Shown here: piece after piece, positions 16,531 through 23,930 of the stretch
Layout of the letters: every line of letters starts with the position of its first letter
Numbering within the stretch: the first letter of the stretch is position 1
From: Fusobacterium sp.
GTDB taxonomy: Bacteria > Fusobacteriota > Fusobacteriia > Fusobacteriales > Fusobacteriaceae
DNA length: 64,000 nt
Direction: 5' to 3'
NCBI RefSeq assembly: GCF_032477075.1
Contig: NZ_JAWDXO010000002.1
Span: 1 to 64,000, forward strand
Translations under genes and position numbers: made by a program
The notes under the pieces: generated by a model
What the model saw: only the letters and a program-made list of their open reading frames with translations
What the model was told of the DNA's origin: nothing
Databases searched by the model: none

Positions 16531-16751
16531 ATGTTACACTCCTTAATAGAATTTACCAAAATTTATTTATCCCCATAATAATTTTATCACACTTTTTATT
16601 TTTAATCTAGGATTTCAATTTAAATTCTACTTAAAAAATAGATAATAGCTAAAAACCTTTATATAAAGCTATTTTTTTAGATATTAATAATATAATTAAT
16701 ATATTTTACAAAAAAGATTATCTATTATATACTTAATAACAAAATAATTTT

Positions 16752-16926
16752 TTAGATAGAGGTGCAGAAAACATGAGTATATTCATTCATATTTGACAGG
16801 TATTAAGAATGATTTAGAAAGGGAATTTTGTCGAAATAAAAATTTTTGCCAAAATATTTTTATTGGGAGTATGGAAAATATTCATATTACTGTCATTAAT
16901 TTTCAATTAATGGAGTACTGTCTTTA
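16752..16926 (+). ncRNA. lysine riboswitch (L box)
   Basis: The region carries the L-box signature elements in order: AGATAGAGGTGCAGAAAAC (P1 and the start of P2), AAAGGGAATTTTGTCGAAAT (the GGGAA..GuCGAA junction), then CTGTCATTAATTTTCAA closing with TTAATGGAGTACTGTCT. P1 forms as AGATAG with CTGTCT. A terminator follows at 16971. Lysine binding would favour termination before the NhaC-type gene; Rodionov and colleagues linked L boxes to NhaC-type lysine transporters (established, from memory). Confidence 0.9.
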
Positions 16927-16970
16927 AAAGTTTTCTACTTAAAATTTTTAAATTATGTAAAAAATTTTTA

Positions 16971-17005
16971 ATCACAGTTTGTATTTTACAACTGTGATTT
17001 TTTTA
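16971..17005 (+). terminator. expression-platform terminator of the lysine riboswitch
   Basis: ATCACAGTT (16971-16979) pairs with AACTGTGAT (16990-16998), followed by a T-run. It lies 45 bases after the aptamer and 225 bases before the NhaC-type gene, so it can block only transcripts that start upstream of the riboswitch. Confidence 0.85.
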
Positions 17006-17108
17006 TTTATTCCTAATAAAAAATAATTTTTTAGGTGATTTAGTTGTTATATCAATATTAAAACAAATCAAAAAAAATTGAAATAATACAATTACATCAA
17101 AAAAAGTA

Positions 17109-17137
17109 TTGACAAACTTATAATTATCTATTAAAAT
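17109..17137 (+). promoter_or_regulatory. second promoter, downstream of the lysine riboswitch
   Basis: TTGACA (17109-17114), a 17-base spacer and TAAAAT (17132-17137) form a strong promoter after the riboswitch terminator. Transcripts from it would escape lysine control and start next to the GTATACAAT operators. Confidence 0.7.
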
Positions 17138-17148
17138 CTATTTAAGAA

Positions 17149-17188
17149 ATTGTATACAATATTCTAAAATGTAAAAAATGTATACAAT
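17149..17188. promoter_or_regulatory. paired operators at the NhaC-type gene
   Basis: ATTGTATACAAT (17149-17160) is a perfect 12-base palindrome and GTATACAAT recurs at 17180-17188. They lie at and just after the expected start point of the 17109 promoter, a repressor position. The motif matches the sites at 15767-15796. Confidence 0.6.
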
Positions 17189-17230
17189 CTTTAAAAGGCA
17201 TATATTAAATTAAAATGGGGGGTTATCTTT

Positions 17231-18619
17231 ATGGAAAACCAAGCAAAAAAGGTTTCATCTGGCCAGGCTATGCTTATTCTTATTATTTCAATACTTGTTA
17301 TCATATTAGGAATAAAAGTGGTTAAAGCACCTACTGCTATTATCTTATTGTTTGGAGGAGTTATTACTGTTATAATTTCTACTATCTTTGGAATTGAATA
17401 TTCTAACATTCAAAGTGATATAGTGAAAACTATAACTACTATGGCTGTTCCTATTCTTATTGTTCTATCTGTTGGAGTTTTAGTTGGAGCATGGATGATA
17501 TCTGGAACTGTTCCTCTTATGATATACTATGGAATGAAAGTTCTTAGTCCAAGTCTTTTCTTGGTAATGGTATGCATAATTTGTACATTGATGTCAGTGA
17601 TGGCTGGAACATCTTGGGGAACAATCAGTACTGTTGGTATTGCATTTATGGGCGTTGCTGTTGGACTTGGTATCTCTTTACCTTTAACAGCTGGAGCTGT
17701 TGTTAGTGGAGCTATCTTTGGAGATAAACTTTCTCCTTTATCTGACTCTACTGTACTTTCAGCAGCAGTTTGTGAAGTTAATCTTTTAGAAGCAATAAAG
17801 CATTCATTTAAAACAACTTTACCTGCATTTATAGTAGCATTAATAATGTATTTTGTGATTGGTCTTCAATATAAAGATGGAGTTATTGGTGGAGAAAGTT
17901 ATGATCTTATTATGGGAACTCTAGAAAAAACATTTACACTAAATCCATTATTATTAATTCCACCTGTATTAGTTCTAGTACTTATTATTATGAAAAAACC
18001 TACATTACCTGTTTTTACTATTGGAATTATTGCTGGTTGTATTTTAGCTATGGTGTTCCAAGGAACTTCATTAAATCAGGTAGCTAGTGCTCTTTCTAGT
18101 GGATATACTACTAAAACAGGTGTAGCTATTGTAGATAAAATGCTTGTTAGAGGTGGACTAAATAGCATGCTTGGTACAGTTGCTCTACTTATAGCTTCAG
18201 CAATATTTGGTGCTCCATTAAGAACAGCAGGTGTTGTAGATATTTTACTTGAAAAAATAACTAATATAGCTAAGACAGGTAAATCAATGATGATTGGAGT
18301 ATTTGTTTTACACTCATTATTCTTTACAATAACTGGAAGTTATTATGTAACTTACTCAGTTCTTGGACAAATGGTAAGAGGTTTATTTGATTCTTATGGA
18401 TTAAAAAGAAAAAATCTAGCTAGAATACTTTTAGATACAGGTACTGGATTTGCTCCTATTGTTCCATGGAGTGTTACAGGAGTATTTGTTGCAACTACTC
18501 TTGGAGTAAAAACAATGGATTTCATATTATATGCTCCAGTTACTTATTTAAGTATAGTAATTTCTTTCATCTACATAATTACAGGATTTACTATTGAAAA
18601 AGTTGATGGTAACCAATAA
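17231..18619 (+). CDS. NhaC-family transporter, predicted lysine transporter
   Basis: A 462-residue membrane protein with about eleven hydrophobic segments and NhaC-family features: AGTSWGTISTVGIAF near 135, SGAIFGDKLSPLSDSTVLS near 160-180, and a C-terminal GTGFAPIVPWSVTGVF near 410. NhaC proteins are annotated as Na+/H+ antiporters, but members under L-box control are predicted lysine transporters. The lysine riboswitch in front points to lysine as the substrate here. GGGGGG precedes the ATG. It shares a transcript with the M20 peptidase 60 bases downstream. Confidence 0.85.
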   Translation: MENQAKKVSSGQAMLILIISILVIILGIKVVKAPTAIILLFGGVITVIISTIFGIEYSNIQSDIVKTITTMAVPILIVLSVGVLVGAWMISGTVPLMIYYGMKVLSPSLFLVMVCIICTLMSVMAGTSWGTISTVGIAFMGVAVGLGISLPLTAGAVVSGAIFGDKLSPLSDSTVLSAAVCEVNLLEAIKHSFKTTLPAFIVALIMYFVIGLQYKDGVIGGESYDLIMGTLEKTFTLNPLLLIPPVLVLVLIIMKKPTLPVFTIGIIAGCILAMVFQGTSLNQVASALSSGYTTKTGVAIVDKMLVRGGLNSMLGTVALLIASAIFGAPLRTAGVVDILLEKITNIAKTGKSMMIGVFVLHSLFFTITGSYYVTYSVLGQMVRGLFDSYGLKRKNLARILLDTGTGFAPIVPWSVTGVFVATTLGVKTMDFILYAPVTYLSIVISFIYIITGFTIEKVDGNQ

Positions 18620-18679
18620 AAAATAATTTTAATTCTTGATAAAATTTATTGGAAAATAAACTATATTGGAGGTTAATAT

Positions 18680-19825
18680 ATGATAAATGAAAATCTGATC
18701 AAAGAGTATTGGTATGATATGATAAAAATCAGAAGTATCACAGGAGAAGAAGCAAAACTCGCTGAATATGTTACTGATAAATTAAAAGGATTTGGTCTTG
18801 ATCCTAAAATAAGTTACTATGAAGGAGATGAAGAAAAGCAGAGTCCTTCTGTCTATGCTGTTTTAGATAGTGGAAAACCAGGTCCAAGAGTTATGCTCAT
18901 TGGTCATATAGATACTGTAAAAGTGGCAAATGGATGGAATACTGATCCTTTTACTCCTACTGAAGATGGTGACAGAACATATGGTTTGGGTGCAATGGAT
19001 ATGAAAGGTGGTCTTGCTGCCATTCTTGCTACTACAAAATATTATTCTGAAAATAAAGATAAATTTACTGGAGAACTTGTTCTTGCTTTTGTATCAGATG
19101 AAGAAAATCTTTCTAAAGGAACTTATCAATTAGTTAATGAAGGATTGAGTGCTGATATGGCTATAATGGCTGAATGTAGATTTGATAATATGGCTATTGG
19201 TTTTAGAGGAAGATATAGTATTGAAGTTACTGTATCTGGAAAAGCTGCTCATGCAAGTCATTATCCAAATGTTGGAGAAAATGCCCTTATTTATGGAAGC
19301 AAATTAGCTATTGCCATTGAAGAGCTTCCTACTATAATCCATTCTACATTAGGTGGAGGAACTTGGGTAGTGAGAAGTATTGAAGGTGGAGTAAAAAATG
19401 CTTTAATAGTTCCTGAAAAATGTGAATTATTTATAGACAGATATACTGTTCCGGGAGAAACTTATGAAGTTTGTGAAAAACAAATTTTAGAAGCTGCTGA
19501 AAAATTAGGACTATCTGGTAAAGTAGATGTTAGATTAAAACCTAGAAAGTCAGCATATATGGAACCATTTGCATTGGAAGAAGCTCATATATTAGTTCAA
19601 ACTGTAAAAGAAACTTTCAAAGAAGTTACTGGTGATGAAATCAGAATTGAGTTTGACAAGTCAGTTTGTGATTCTAATATATTAGCTAATTCATTAAATA
19701 TTCCTACAGTAACTTTTGGCCCTTCTGGAGGAAATATGCATGGAGCAAATGAGTATGGACATCTTCACCAAGTACTTGCTGCTACAAAAATTTACATAAA
19801 AACTGTTTCAAAACTTTCAAAATAA
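18680..19825 (+). CDS. M20-family metallopeptidase
   Basis: A 381-residue cytoplasmic zinc hydrolase of the M20 (dipeptidase/deacylase) family. Metal-site motifs are visible: MLIGHIDTV (His near 80), GAMDMKGGLAA (Asp near 111), VSDEENLSKGT (the Glu pair near 145) and the C-terminal GGNMHGANEYGH with its His. A dimerisation domain lies between (GKAAHASHYPNVGENA). Being co-transcribed with the predicted lysine transporter under a lysine riboswitch suggests that it releases lysine from a small peptide or acyl-lysine; that substrate is inference. GGAGG precedes the ATG. Confidence 0.85.
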   Translation: MINENLIKEYWYDMIKIRSITGEEAKLAEYVTDKLKGFGLDPKISYYEGDEEKQSPSVYAVLDSGKPGPRVMLIGHIDTVKVANGWNTDPFTPTEDGDRTYGLGAMDMKGGLAAILATTKYYSENKDKFTGELVLAFVSDEENLSKGTYQLVNEGLSADMAIMAECRFDNMAIGFRGRYSIEVTVSGKAAHASHYPNVGENALIYGSKLAIAIEELPTIIHSTLGGGTWVVRSIEGGVKNALIVPEKCELFIDRYTVPGETYEVCEKQILEAAEKLGLSGKVDVRLKPRKSAYMEPFALEEAHILVQTVKETFKEVTGDEIRIEFDKSVCDSNILANSLNIPTVTFGPSGGNMHGANEYGHLHQVLAATKIYIKTVSKLSK

Positions 19826-19853
19826 CACCATATTAAATATTTTTGAAACTATT

Positions 19854-19886
19854 AAGAAAGAGAATGGGCAATCCATTCTCTTTCTT
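19854..19886. terminator. bidirectional terminator
   Basis: A perfect 14-base stem, AAGAAAGAGAATGG / GCAAT / CCATTCTCTTTCTT, between the convergent M20 and YccF genes. Confidence 0.8.
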
Positions 19887-19898
19887 ACATATGCAATA

Positions 19899-20330
19899 TT
19901 ACTTTTTTGGTGTGAATCTTCTGTCTACTAAAGTATATTTATAAGGATTAAAAGCTATTTTAGCTAATTTAAAATTTTGTATTCCTACTGGTATTCCTAT
20001 TATTGTGATACATTGTAATATTCCAGCTATAATATGTGATATAGCCAACCATATTCCTAAAAATATTATCCAAAAAAATGCTGATATTGGTCTTGGTGGC
20101 TCTCCATATTCAGTTTTCAGTACTATATCTTTTCCAAAAGGTGTGAGACATGAAGCTGCCATTTCAAAACAACCTCTTGCAAATGGTATTGTAACTATCA
20201 ATATTGTACTTATTATCCCAGCTACAAACCATTCAAAAGCTAGAACAAGTCCTCCTAAAAATAACCATATAATATTTAATAATAAACTCATAATTCCTTG
20301 TATGATAAAAGCGTGGTAAATATTTATCAT
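19899..20330 (-). CDS. YccF-domain membrane protein
   Basis: 143 residues with hydrophobic segments near 15-45 and 85-120 and the two YccF repeats: NIIWLFLGGLVLAFEWF and FWIIFLGIWLAISHIIAGILQC, each followed by an IGIP or FARG turn (TIPFARGCFEMA, IIGIPVGIQNFKLAKIAFNPY). The function of YccF proteins is not established. GGAGG lies a few bases before the ATG. It is probably monocistronic; the PP-loop genes behind it are on the same strand, 36 bases upstream, so read-through is possible. Confidence 0.8.
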   Translation of the reverse strand: MINIYHAFIIQGIMSLLLNIIWLFLGGLVLAFEWFVAGIISTILIVTIPFARGCFEMAASCLTPFGKDIVLKTEYGEPPRPISAFFWIIFLGIWLAISHIIAGILQCITIIGIPVGIQNFKLAKIAFNPYKYTLVDRRFTPKK

Positions 20331-20366
20331 ACTTCCTCCTTTTCTAATTTATTCTGATATATAACT

Positions 20367-21125
20367 TTAGTTTAATAAATCTTTAATACTATTAAAAATA
20401 ACACTCCTTACATCTTTATTTTCTAAAGATATTTCTTTTATAAGATTTTTTATTCTCAATCTTCTTGAATTTTCATTCACTTCATATGGACAATCAGATT
20501 TTATTACAGGAAGTCCTAATTTACTTACATATCTTATTATATCTTTTTCTTCAACAAATGCAAGTGGTCTTATTATTTTAATACCATATTCCTCTGAAAG
20601 ATAGCAGGGTTTCATCATTTTCATATTTCCCTGATAAAAAACATTCATAAGAAATGTCTCTATTATATCATCTTTATGATGACCTAAAGCTAATTTATTT
20701 ATATCTTGTTCTTTCGCCATTCTGTAAAGAATTCCTCTTCTTATTCTCCCACATAAAAAACATGGATTTTTCACTTCCTTTTCTCCAAAAAGCATATCAC
20801 TTAAATTTGTATCCTCTATCTGAAGTTTTAATCCTAATTTTTCACAATATTTTTCTATTACTTCAAAAGAGGCTTTATCAGTATTAGGATGTATATGAAT
20901 AGGAATGATTTCAAAATCTAAATTGGCTATCTTTTTTATTCTTACCAAAGCATTTAAAACAGTCAAACTATCTTTTCCTCCTGATACTCCTACTGCTATT
21001 CTGTCTCCTGCTTCTATCATATTATAATTATGCATTGCACGTCCTATTGGACTCCATATAGTTTTACTGAAACTTTTATTTTCTATAAAATTTAATATAT
21101 TATTTTTTTTTACTATTTCTTCCAT
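20367..21125 (-). CDS. TtcA-like PP-loop ATPase (tRNA 2-thiolation type), second of a pair
   Basis: 252 residues. The PP-loop AVGVSGGKDSLTVL near 42, a CxxC in PCFLCGRIRRGILY near 118, ALGHHKDDIIETFLMN near 143 and a later Cys in IKSDCPYEVN near 210 fit the TtcA group, which adenylates tRNA bases and inserts sulphur through an Fe-S cluster held by three Cys. TtcA itself makes 2-thiocytidine; the target of this protein is not known. It begins two bases after the stop of its paralogue at 21128, so they are co-translated. Confidence 0.75.
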   Translation of the reverse strand: MEEIVKKNNILNFIENKSFSKTIWSPIGRAMHNYNMIEAGDRIAVGVSGGKDSLTVLNALVRIKKIANLDFEIIPIHIHPNTDKASFEVIEKYCEKLGLKLQIEDTNLSDMLFGEKEVKNPCFLCGRIRRGILYRMAKEQDINKLALGHHKDDIIETFLMNVFYQGNMKMMKPCYLSEEYGIKIIRPLAFVEEKDIIRYVSKLGLPVIKSDCPYEVNENSRRLRIKNLIKEISLENKDVRSVIFNSIKDLLN

Positions 21126-21127
21126 TA

Positions 21128-21931
21128 TTATTCCTCTACTTTATTAGTATTCCTTTTATTTCCTCTTGTATATCCTACAACATAATCAAGATTTATATTT
21201 CTCATAGAATTGAATATACTTTGTTTTACATTTGGATTTTTTTCTTCTAACCTATTTAAAATATTCTTTATTTCTTTCCTTTTTGAATCTATTTTTCCAG
21301 ACTCAACAGGACAACCACATCCCATAGCCTCTATCTCATTTTTTTGAGTGTATGCTATTATATCTTTTTCTTTTATATATATCATAGGTCTTATAAGTTC
21401 CATTTTTCCACTTGTAGATTTTACCTTTGGTATCATTGTTTTTACAGTTCCTGCATAAAACATATTTATCATAGTAGTTTCTACCATATCATCAAAGTGA
21501 TGTCCTAGAACAAGCTTATTGTATCCAAGCTCTTCTACTTTATTATAAAGCACTCCCCTTCTCATTTTAGCACATAAAAAACATGGTCTTTCGGGGTCTT
21601 CCTTAAATGCAATTTCCCATACATTAGACTCAAACACTTCACATGGTATCTCTAATTCTTCAAGATTGGACTTAAACTTCTCCATATCCATAGCTTCAAA
21701 ACCTGGATTCATAGAAATAAAAGCTACTTCAAAATTTTTACTTTTATCTTTTTTCATCTCTTGAAATAATTTACATAAAAGAAGACTATCTTTCCCTCCT
21801 GATACTCCTACTGCTATTTTATCTCCATCTTCTATAAGATTAAAGTCCTTTATGGCTTTTACAAATTTAGTCCATATTTTTTTCCTGTATGTAGTCCTCA
21901 AACTCTCTAAAGCTATTTCTCCTTTTTTCAT
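21128..21931 (-). CDS. TtcA-like PP-loop ATPase, first of a pair
   Basis: 267 residues from ATG 21931, chosen because AGGAGG lies directly before it; a longer frame to 22006 has no ribosome binding site. Motifs: AVGVSGGKDSLLLC near 40, PCFLCAKMRRGVLY near 118, VLGHHFDDMVETTMIN near 145 and a Cys pair GCGCPVESGK near 208, giving the three-Cys arrangement of TtcA. It is related to the next gene but clearly diverged, so the two may act as a heterodimer or on different tRNA positions (inference). Confidence 0.75.
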   Translation of the reverse strand: MKKGEIALESLRTTYRKKIWTKFVKAIKDFNLIEDGDKIAVGVSGGKDSLLLCKLFQEMKKDKSKNFEVAFISMNPGFEAMDMEKFKSNLEELEIPCEVFESNVWEIAFKEDPERPCFLCAKMRRGVLYNKVEELGYNKLVLGHHFDDMVETTMINMFYAGTVKTMIPKVKSTSGKMELIRPMIYIKEKDIIAYTQKNEIEAMGCGCPVESGKIDSKRKEIKNILNRLEEKNPNVKQSIFNSMRNINLDYVVGYTRGNKRNTNKVEE

Positions 21932-22032
21932 CTGTTCCTCCTTTTGTGATATGATATTATAATATTTTTTCCTATTTCTGTCTAGGATGTGGTATAATTT
22001 ATTCAAACATATTTTATACGAAAGGAAAAATC

Positions 22033-22344
22033 ATGACTGATATTGAAATAAGACTTATAAGATTTCTTCTTACTTCATCTGTCTACAGTGACAATGCTGT
22101 TATGAAAAATTTAGGAATAAATGAAGAGGAACTTATAGCTGCTTATAATTCCCTTGAAAAGAATGGGTATCTGGAATCATATAAAGAATATGAAGCTAGA
22201 AATCCTAAAAAAGGATGTTCTTCTAACTGCTGTAGTGAGAAGAATTGCAGCAGCTGTAATAGCTGTAGCATGGATAATACTTTTGATACATCAAAAATAA
22301 AAATAATTACAATAAAAGCTATCTTAGAATTTGATAATTATTAA
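22033..22344 (+). CDS. Cys-rich small winged-helix protein (FeoC-like)
   Basis: 103 residues. The first 60 look like a winged helix (IEIRLIRFLLTSSVYSDNAVMKNLGINEEELIAAYNSLEKNGYLE). A dense Cys cluster follows (CSSNCC, CSSCNSCS; seven Cys within about 20 residues), then a short beta-rich tail. The layout recalls FeoC-type transcription or iron proteins with an Fe-S binding loop, but no feoAB is nearby. It is divergent from the TtcA-like pair, which also needs Fe-S. Function unknown. GAAAGGAAAAATC with ATG gives a moderate start. Confidence 0.55.
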   Translation: MTDIEIRLIRFLLTSSVYSDNAVMKNLGINEEELIAAYNSLEKNGYLESYKEYEARNPKKGCSSNCCSEKNCSSCNSCSMDNTFDTSKIKIITIKAILEFDNY

Positions 22345-22360
22345 CTTGAAGCTAAAAAAT

Positions 22361-22391
22361 AAAAGTTGGCATGGATTTATGCCAACTTTTT
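22361..22391. terminator. bidirectional terminator
   Basis: A perfect 12-base stem AAAAGTTGGCAT / GGATTT / ATGCCAACTTTT between convergent genes. Confidence 0.85.
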
Positions 22392-22394
22392 ATT

Positions 22395-23324
22395 TTATTT
22401 TTTATCTTTTTCTTTAAACTCTCCAAATAAAGTACTAAATGTAGTTAGATTTTGAAGTTCTGATGGAATAATTATCTTAGTAGACTTGCCATCTGCAACT
22501 TTACTAAATGTATCCATTCCTTTAATCATAAGTACTTCTTTACTTGCATCTGCTTCTTTTAATAACTTGATAGCTTCTGCTTCTGCTCTTTGTACTGACA
22601 AAATAGCTTCTGCTTTACCTTGAGCTTCTTTGATTGCAACTTCTTTTTGACCTTCTGCTCTCAAGATAGCTGATTGCTTTTCTGCTTCTGCTCTTAAGAT
22701 TTGTGATTCTTTTTCTCCTTCTGCTACAAGGATAGCTGATTTTTTCTGTCCTTCTGCTCTCAAGATAGCTTCTCTTCTTTCTCTTTCTGCTTTCATCTGT
22801 CTTTCCATTGCATCCTGAATTTCTCTAGGTGGAATTATATTTTTTAACTCTACTCTATTTATTTTCATTCCCCATGGATCTGTAGCTTCATCAAGAATAG
22901 CTCTCATCTCAGTATTAATAGTATCTCTTGAAGTTAAAGTGGAATCAAGTTCCATATCTCCTATTATATTTCTAAGAGTAGTAGCAGTAAGATTTTCTAT
23001 AGCATTCATAGGATTTTCTACTCCATATGTATATAGTTTAGGGTCTGTAATTTGAAAATATATTACAGAATCTATCTGCATGGTTACATTGTCTTTAGTT
23101 ATAACAGGCTGAGGCTTAAAATCAATAACCTGTTCTTTTAAAGAAACCCTTTTTGCAACTCTGTCAATGAAAGGAACAAGAAAGTTTATTCCAACATTCC
23201 AAGTTTCCTTATATCCCCCAAGTCTTTCTATTACATAAGCTCTTGATTGAGGTACTATTCTTACATGAAAAGCTATCAATACTACAACAAATACAAATAA
23301 TAAAAATATAATAAATGAACCCAT
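22395..23324 (-). CDS. SPFH/band 7 (stomatin-like, QmcA type) membrane protein
   Basis: 309 residues. An N-terminal membrane anchor (residues 2-22) is followed by an SPFH domain (VPQSRAYVIERLGGYKETW, VIDFKPQPVITKDNV, LRNIIGDMELDSTLTSRD). From about 170 to 250 a charged coiled coil is built from near-exact 11-residue repeats (AILRAEGQKK, AILVAEGEKE, QILRAEAEKQ). Proteins of this kind oligomerise in membrane microdomains and act with proteases or channels. No NfeD partner is adjacent. AGGAGG precedes the ATG. Confidence 0.9.
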   Translation of the reverse strand: MGSFIIFLLFVFVVVLIAFHVRIVPQSRAYVIERLGGYKETWNVGINFLVPFIDRVAKRVSLKEQVIDFKPQPVITKDNVTMQIDSVIYFQITDPKLYTYGVENPMNAIENLTATTLRNIIGDMELDSTLTSRDTINTEMRAILDEATDPWGMKINRVELKNIIPPREIQDAMERQMKAERERREAILRAEGQKKSAILVAEGEKESQILRAEAEKQSAILRAEGQKEVAIKEAQGKAEAILSVQRAEAEAIKLLKEADASKEVLMIKGMDTFSKVADGKSTKIIIPSELQNLTTFSTLFGEFKEKDKK

Positions 23325-23457
23325 TTTTTTCCTCCTTATTAAATTAATAATACATTTAAATCATATCATAAAATGGCTTTAAATAAAACAGGTAATTTTA
23401 AATAAAATTTTCTCAATTCTGTATTTCACCTTTACTTCTAATTTTTTATTACCCATT

Positions 23458-23486
23458 AAAAAAAGAGACTGAAAATTTTCAGTCTC
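23458..23486 (-). terminator. terminator of ybaB
   Basis: The palindrome GAGACTGAAAATTTTCAGTCTC (23465-23486) is followed on the minus strand by a T-run; it is 12 bases after the ybaB-like stop. Confidence 0.85.
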
Positions 23487-23497
23487 GACATATTTTA

Positions 23498-23854
23498 TTA
23501 AAATAATCCTGGAATATTAATTCCTCCAGTTACTTTGCCCATTTCAGCTTCTGCTAATTCATCAGCTTGTCTCATTGCTTCTTTTATAGCTGAAAGAATA
23601 AGATCTTCAAGCATTTCTTTATCTTCAACAGCTTCTTTAACTATTTCATCGCTTAATTTAACTTCTAATAATTCTTTTTGCCCATTGACCTTTACTGTAA
23701 CAGCTCCTCCACCAACTGATGCTGTTAATTCTTTTTCTTTAAGCCCTTCTTGAACAACCATCATTTGTTGCTGCATAGATTGAGCTTGCTTTAATATATC
23801 CATCTGGTTTGAAGCTCCATTACCTGTTCTTCCACCTTTTAATTTTCTTACCAT
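23498..23854 (-). CDS. YbaB/EbfC-family nucleoid-associated protein
   Basis: 118 residues, usual length for the family. It has the typical helical core (QMDILKQAQSMQQQMMVVQEGLKEKELTA), the SVGGGAVTVKVNGQKELLEVKLSDEIV strand region, the LEDLILSAIKEAMRQADELAEAEMGKVTGG helix and the C-terminal NIPGLF. It forms dimers that bind DNA. In many bacteria it sits beside dnaX and recR, but here it stands alone between SppA and the SPFH gene. AGGAGG precedes the ATG. Confidence 0.9.
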   Translation of the reverse strand: MVRKLKGGRTGNGASNQMDILKQAQSMQQQMMVVQEGLKEKELTASVGGGAVTVKVNGQKELLEVKLSDEIVKEAVEDKEMLEDLILSAIKEAMRQADELAEAEMGKVTGGINIPGLF

Positions 23855-23930
23855 TAATTTTTCCTCCTAAAATTTTTGTTCTTTACGATTGATTATATCA
23901 TAGTATCTCATATTTTTTCAACCTATAAGT

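Noticed and set aside
22033..22344. Cys-rich protein as a second selenoprotein or metallothionein
   Set aside because: There is no in-frame UGA, and a winged helix precedes the Cys cluster, so a metallothionein call is not supported.
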